The notes beneath the pieces were generated by a model. It made no database searches. It saw only the letters and a program-made list of their open reading frames with translations, and had not been told where the DNA came from. A stretch of 50,466 nt of DNA from a bacterium (lineage in GTDB: Bacteria > Vulcanimicrobiota > Xenobia > Xenobiales > JADMJV01): positions 1 through 50,466 of the forward strand of contig JASBRJ010000029.1 of the NCBI GenBank assembly GCA_030149525.1, read 5' to 3'. A program made the translations under genes and the position numbers. Position 1 is the first letter of the stretch. Each line of letters opens with the position of its first letter. Shown piece by piece: positions 47,288 through 50,466 of the stretch.

Positions 47288-49267
47288 TTACGGCTTCCTT
47301 ATCTTTCTTCGAAATCGTTTAACCGCAGGCGTCAGTATTTCTTTCACCAGCGCTTTGTAATCCATGCCGCAAGCTTTAGCGAGAACGCACAGATCACTGA
47401 AATCCGGGCTCAGCCCGGGCAAGGGATTGCACTCCACAAAGTTGACTCTCCCTTGGGCATCGAGTCTCAAATCGATCCGGGCCACGTCTCGACAGCCCAG
47501 AGCGGCAAACGCTCCACGCGCTGTTTCAACGATGTTCTTTTCCAGAGCCGGAGTCAGCTTGGCCGGGGTTTCAAAACGTATAGGGGTGGTATCGTCGAGC
47601 TTATCCTGAAACGAGTATATGGGGTTCTTCTTCTCAGCCGGCAGCACGATTTCCATAATCGGCAGAACTCGAGGCCGACTCCCACCTCCCAACAGACCGA
47701 CGGTGAACTCCCGACCCGGCAAGAAGTCTTCCACCATCATGGGTTGACCGTAACGCTCCGTCATCTCCTTGACCAAGGCGGTTAACTCCTGGGGAGTCGA
47801 AACCACGCTCCGCGGAAGGATGCCCTTGGAACTCCCCTCGGCAACCGGCTTGACGATGACAGGATATCGAAACTTCTCGGCGTTGAGCCCCTTGCAGGAT
47901 TGCACGACCTGGAAATCCGGCGTTAGGAACCCGGCCTGCCGAACCAGCCTTTTGGCCAACCCTTTGTCGTGACAAACAGCCAGAGGTCCGGCCTCCGAAC
48001 CTGTAAACTCGATGTCCAAAAGCTCCAGCAAAGCAGGCACCTGGGACTCTCGATAGCGACCCTTGAGACCCTCGGCGATGTTGAAAACGATGTCGATGCC
48101 ACCGAGATTGCCGGCAAGCTCCGGAGTCGCTTCAAGAGTTGTGACGGGATAACCGGCCTCCGAAATCGCCTGGGCCAGAGCGTTGACCGTGGTCTCGGAG
48201 TCGAACTCGGCCTCCTCGTCTCGATCAAGCGTTGAAGCTCGTCTCCTAAGGTTGTAAACCAACCCAAACTTGGGGACTCTCTTTTTGCTGTTCTTGGGCG
48301 TCGGAGGTTTTCGCTTCAAAGCGCTCTTTAGAATTGCGTCAAGGACGTCCGGAACATTATCCAGACCTTTCTCGGCCGCTCCCAGGTAGATGGCAGCGCC
48401 AGGCTCTAAAGAAGGGAGTGCGTTCACTTCAATAAGAACCGGATGACCGCTTTTGTCCACCCGGAAGTCGACCCGGGCAAAATCCCGGACTCCCAGTCTT
48501 CTGAGGGCGAGTTTTGTGAATTTCGTTAACAGTCGCTTGGTTTTTTCGTCCACTTTCGCCGGACAGATCACCCGGACGTCGTCGGGGCGATTCTGCTTGA
48601 GATCGTAGTCGTATATCGGATGTTCGGCATCACAATTGTCAAACTCGTAGTGGGCAGGCTCCAGCACACCGACCTTTTCGATATAGGGAACAGTGACGTC
48701 TAAACCCGTGATAAACTCCTCGATCAAGAGGCCGCTGGGATACTCCGCCAGGAGCCGCGAAACCGTCTTCTCCAAGGCCACCTTGTCGGCGCAGATGGAG
48801 TCCGAGGTGATGCCTTTCGAACTACCCTCGAAGTTGGGCTTAACGATCACGGGGAAATTCAGTCGAAAATCCTCCAGTTGAGCTTTGTCCAGGAGAAAAA
48901 GAGAGGCTGGAACCGTTATGCCTACTTGGGACAGAGCCAGATTGGTGAGATACTTGTCCAGCGTGAGGTTGCATACGTAAGAGTCGGACCCGGTGTAGAG
49001 CAAGCCGAGTTGATCCAGAAGTTCAGGATAAAAGCCCTCCCGCCCACGACCGACCGTTCCTTCTGCGGTGTTGAGAACCACCTCCGGCTGGAGTGCCTTC
49101 AGTTTGCTCACCAACTGGTCGAGATGACCTGCAGCGTCCAAGGGAGTAACACGATGCCCTTTCGATTCCAAAGCCTCCACAATAGCCCGAATCGTTTCAG
49201 GCGTGTCGAACTCGGCTTGTTCAGGGACAGGCTCTAGCTGTACGTTATGCAAAAATGCGATATTCAT
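47288..49267 (-). CDS. Tandem D-alanine-D-alanine-ligase-like protein
   Basis: This 659-residue protein is two Ddl-like enzymes fused head to tail, joined by a Lys/Pro-rich linker (KRKPPTPKNSKKR, near residue 315). Each half has its own N-terminal domain, ATP loop (VKPNFEGSSKGI and VKPVAEGSSKGI) and metal-binding strand (VDFRVDKSGHPVLIEVNALP and IDLRLDAQGRVNFVECNPLP). Both therefore look active. Ddl is normally a single 300-350-residue enzyme that makes D-Ala-D-Ala. The halves differ from each other, which suggests two distinct peptide bonds. ATG 49267 is preferred to a TTG four codons upstream. A short hairpin lies just before it. It is the first gene of the ligase/peptidase block. Confidence 0.9.
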   Translation of the reverse strand: MNIAFLHNVQLEPVPEQAEFDTPETIRAIVEALESKGHRVTPLDAAGHLDQLVSKLKALQPEVVLNTAEGTVGRGREGFYPELLDQLGLLYTGSDSYVCNLTLDKYLTNLALSQVGITVPASLFLLDKAQLEDFRLNFPVIVKPNFEGSSKGITSDSICADKVALEKTVSRLLAEYPSGLLIEEFITGLDVTVPYIEKVGVLEPAHYEFDNCDAEHPIYDYDLKQNRPDDVRVICPAKVDEKTKRLLTKFTKLALRRLGVRDFARVDFRVDKSGHPVLIEVNALPSLEPGAAIYLGAAEKGLDNVPDVLDAILKSALKRKPPTPKNSKKRVPKFGLVYNLRRRASTLDRDEEAEFDSETTVNALAQAISEAGYPVTTLEATPELAGNLGGIDIVFNIAEGLKGRYRESQVPALLELLDIEFTGSEAGPLAVCHDKGLAKRLVRQAGFLTPDFQVVQSCKGLNAEKFRYPVIVKPVAEGSSKGILPRSVVSTPQELTALVKEMTERYGQPMMVEDFLPGREFTVGLLGGGSRPRVLPIMEIVLPAEKKNPIYSFQDKLDDTTPIRFETPAKLTPALEKNIVETARGAFAALGCRDVARIDLRLDAQGRVNFVECNPLPGLSPDFSDLCVLAKACGMDYKALVKEILTPAVKRFRRKIRKP

Positions 49268-49281
49268 CTGTTTGTCCAATC

Positions 49282-49306
49282 AAAATGGCTCGAGGTAACC
49301 CGAGCC
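49282..49306 (-). terminator. Short hairpin between FAS1 gene and tandem ligase
   Basis: GGCTCG and CGAGCC form a 6-bp stem with an 8-nt loop. On the minus strand it is followed by ATTTTG, a weak T run, and it ends 15-20 nt before ATG 49267. It could be a leaky terminator of the FAS1 gene or a leader hairpin controlling the ligase operon. Confidence 0.4.
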
Positions 49307-49339
49307 AACTCACTCTGCCTCTATGCAGAACTCTCCGTC

Positions 49340-49867
49340 TTAGACGTCTTCTTCCATGTCCAACGGGTCCTGATCCAACTCCACCTGAAAATCGTCGACC
49401 ACATGGATAACAAATCCGTTCCCTTTCAGATCACCGCTCACGACGGTTAGGCCGCCGACAACGAGTTCTTCGTCGACAATCTCGACATCCATCATCTCGC
49501 CCGCAACTGTCTCCACCTCTCGAACTTTGGAAAGCTGAGCGAGCGGCAACATCTGACTGAGCGTATGCCATTGGAGAGCCGCCTCAAGGGCCTCGGGCTT
49601 CGACTTCAGATGAGCATATTCCTGAGAAGTGAGTGACTCAAAGTAAGCCTCACTAGGTATCAAGTATGTCCCCCTGCCTTTATTGAAGTAGGAGGTAAGT
49701 CCTGTCTCTTTGAGCAGGGCAACAAAGCGAGGATGGCCGTCTTTCTCAAGAAGGGCAAGAACTTCCGATGGGTTGAGTTGGGCGGTGGTCGCCGGCGTGC
49801 CCACCCGGGCCGACGAAAGGGACGTATTCAGCACCAGTAAGAGCAACAGATATTTCAGCATTTTCAT
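49340..49867 (-). CDS. Secreted FAS1 (fasciclin)-domain protein
   Basis: This 175-residue protein starts with a signal peptide (MKMLKYLLLLLVLNTSLSSA). One FAS1 domain follows: RFVALLKETGLTSYFNKGRGTYLIPSEAYFESL (H1-like region), LQWHTLSQMLPLAQL and GFVIHVVDDF near the end, where FAS1 proteins have their H2 segment. The tail is acidic. FAS1 proteins act in adhesion outside the cell. ATG 49867 has no Shine-Dalgarno but has promoter-like hexamers ending 7 nt before it. The gene is 72 bp upstream of the tandem ligase on the same strand, so read-through into that operon is possible. Confidence 0.82.
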   Translation of the reverse strand: MKMLKYLLLLLVLNTSLSSARVGTPATTAQLNPSEVLALLEKDGHPRFVALLKETGLTSYFNKGRGTYLIPSEAYFESLTSQEYAHLKSKPEALEAALQWHTLSQMLPLAQLSKVREVETVAGEMMDVEIVDEELVVGGLTVVSGDLKGNGFVIHVVDDFQVELDQDPLDMEEDV

Positions 49868-49874
49868 GGGCGAG

Positions 49875-49903
49875 AGTGTAGTCCCCACGGGGGAGGCTGC
49901 CCA
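49875..49903 (-). promoter_or_regulatory. Possible leaderless promoter of the FAS1 gene
   Basis: TGGGCA (49903-49898) and TACACT (49880-49875) are separated by 17 nt on the minus strand, and the -10 ends 7 nt before ATG 49867. The geometry matches the maf and prfC promoters, but the -35 is a poorer match. Confidence 0.4.
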
Positions 49904-50085
49904 TCCTCCGGAGGGTTATCCAGACCATGTCTGAACACCGGAAAAATTTTCCCTTAAAAATAATCCGATCGGACTACTCCGATAGGCCTATTGGAGTATT
50001 TGCATTTTGGGTTTGCAAGCGTAATCTCAAAAGTAGGGGGTCAGAGACTGAACCGCCCAAAAAAAGTCTACAAGGAGGCACCGCC

Positions 50086-50265
50086 ATGGCAAGCCGTGCG
50101 GAAAAAATCGAAGAGCTACTCTGGGATTTGGACGACTACTATCCCGAAGATGAGATCGTCGAAGAAGCGTGGGAAGTTTTCGAAGATGAGGGTGATTTGC
50201 CCTCAGCTATGGTGAAAAAGCTAAAGCGGATGCTCAAAAAAGCGGCCGGTAAAGACGCAGCGTAA
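50086..50265 (+). CDS. Small acidic helical protein (59 residues)
   Basis: This short protein has an acidic helical first half (KIEELLWDLDDYYPEDEIVEE) and a basic C-terminal helix (KKLKRMLKKAAGKDAA). It has no Cys or membrane segment and no family that I recognise. The start at ATG 50086 is set by a perfect AAGGAGG 7 nt upstream; a longer reading from 49927 lacks support. A strong terminator follows, so the gene is monocistronic. Good initiation and termination signals make it a real gene, probably well expressed. Confidence 0.75.
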   Translation: MASRAEKIEELLWDLDDYYPEDEIVEEAWEVFEDEGDLPSAMVKKLKRMLKKAAGKDAA

Positions 50266-50282
50266 GCTAACGTCTTTCTAAC

Positions 50283-50320
50283 AAAGAGAGTTCTGGCACA
50301 GGTGGCGGGGCTCTTTTTTT
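50283..50320 (+). terminator. Rho-independent terminator of the small acidic protein gene
   Basis: A 16-bp stem with several G-T pairs and one mismatch (arms 50283-50298 and 50303-50318) has a CAGG tetraloop and runs into seven T residues (50314-50320). Confidence 0.8.
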
Positions 50321-50395
50321 ATGCCCTCCAAAGGAGTGGTCGGACTTCTAGTGGTCTGTCAATAAAATTTATTGGAAAAGCATGATTCGACATAG

Positions 50396-50420
50396 CCTCC
50401 GGCGTAGTAAACGTCGGAGG
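50396..50420 (+). promoter_or_regulatory. Hairpin sequestering the transposase Shine-Dalgarno
   Basis: CCTCCGGCG (50396-50404) pairs with CGTCGGAGG (50412-50420) over 9 bp with one G-T pair and a 7-nt loop. The Shine-Dalgarno GGAGG (50416-50420) is wholly inside the stem. Similar hairpins limit transposase translation from read-through transcripts in several IS families. Confidence 0.55.
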
Positions 50421-50427
50421 TTGTGCT

Positions 50428-50466
50428 ATGAGGAAGAAGTTCTTTGTTCGGCTTACTGGAGATCAG
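50428..50466 (+). CDS. IS630-like transposase, N-terminal fragment
   Basis: Only 13 codons lie in the window (MRKKFFVRLTGDQ). The basic start followed by F/Y-V-R-L-T resembles the first strand of IS630-family transposases, which goes on to an HTH DNA-binding domain. ATG 50428 has GGAGG 7 nt upstream. The call rests mainly on the inverted-repeat end and TA target, because the fragment is too short to identify alone. Confidence 0.55.
   Translation, partial: MRKKFFVRLTGDQ

Larger units (their letters stand above)
50351..50466 (+). mobile_element. Left end of an IS630-like insertion sequence (cut by window edge)
   Basis: The element appears to begin with GTGGTCTGTCA directly after a TA dinucleotide (50349-50350), as expected for the TA target of IS630/Tc1-mariner elements. 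It contains the start of a transposase gene at 50428 and continues past the window. The same 11-bp end occurs at 42040. Confidence 0.65.

Noticed and set aside
49927-50085. N-terminal extension of the small protein from an upstream ATG at 49927
   Set aside because: The extension has no Shine-Dalgarno and an unrelated composition. The ATG at 50086 has a perfect AAGGAGG.

Overview
The window is a gene-dense, moderately GC-rich stretch of a bacterial chromosome. It has no rRNA, tRNA, CRISPR array or prophage. Housekeeping genes (rho, ftsZ, maf, ppc, prfC, yqeY, an lgt homologue) are mixed with many lineage-specific proteins: PilZ domains, zinc-ribbon/helical proteins, a Ser/Thr kinase with TPRs, a Gly-Asn-Ala repeat protein and a DUF1521-like protein. 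A LolD/FtsX-type exporter, a SPOR-like protein and an Lgt homologue suggest a diderm or at least lipoprotein-making cell. The mix fits a poorly studied, deep-branching environmental lineage such as Eremiobacterota/Xenobia or Armatimonadota-like bacteria. That placement is a guess; nothing here fixes the phylum.

Layout. 1-3.5 kb: a TMEM43-like membrane protein, then a LysR regulator divergent from an NmrA-type NAD(P)-binding protein. 3.5-7.5 kb: a minus-strand operon of Ser/Thr kinase-TPR, TPR protein and phosphoesterase, with a divergent PilZ gene. 7.6-18.2 kb: a tightly packed minus-strand run of ten genes. These are a PolX-like protein with an intact PHP domain but a ruined polymerase site, 3-methyladenine DNA glycosylase, a MacB/LolD-type ABC exporter, a zinc-ribbon protein, an ABC-2 exporter with a SPOR-like protein between its subunits, Rho and a radical SAM protein. 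18.3-20.5 kb: ftsZ, with a long N-terminal tail, and maf. 20.5-25 kb: a plus-strand run of a small HTH protein, an Lgt homologue apparently starting at ATC, two unknown proteins and the 666-residue (GNA)n protein. 25.2-29.1 kb: DUF2470-like protein, PEP carboxylase and a membrane protein, all overlapping. 29.2-34.2 kb: an unknown 637-residue protein convergent with a MoxR ATPase/TraB-like pair. 34.4-37.8 kb: prfC, a THUMP-like methyltransferase and yqeY. 37.8-42 kb: a second zinc-ribbon/helical protein, the DUF1521-like protein and a degenerate GHKL-like membrane protein.

The most interesting region is 42.2-49.9 kb. One minus-strand, largely translationally coupled block encodes a tandem D-Ala-D-Ala-ligase-like protein, a self-processing P1 (DmpA/BapA) peptidase, an unusual ATP-grasp-like protein, a RimK-type ligase, another ATP-grasp ligase and a PilZ protein, with a secreted FAS1-domain protein upstream. 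Five ATP-grasp modules beside an aminopeptidase known to act on D- and beta-residues suggest an undescribed pathway for a non-ribosomal small peptide or peptide-tag.

Mobile DNA is limited to the left end of an IS630-like element at the right window edge and a 162-bp palindromic element at 42.04-42.20 kb. The palindrome has IS630-like ends, so it looks like a MITE of the same family. Three genes (prfC, maf, FAS1) have promoter-like hexamers ending exactly 7 nt before the ATG and no Shine-Dalgarno sequence, which suggests leaderless mRNAs.
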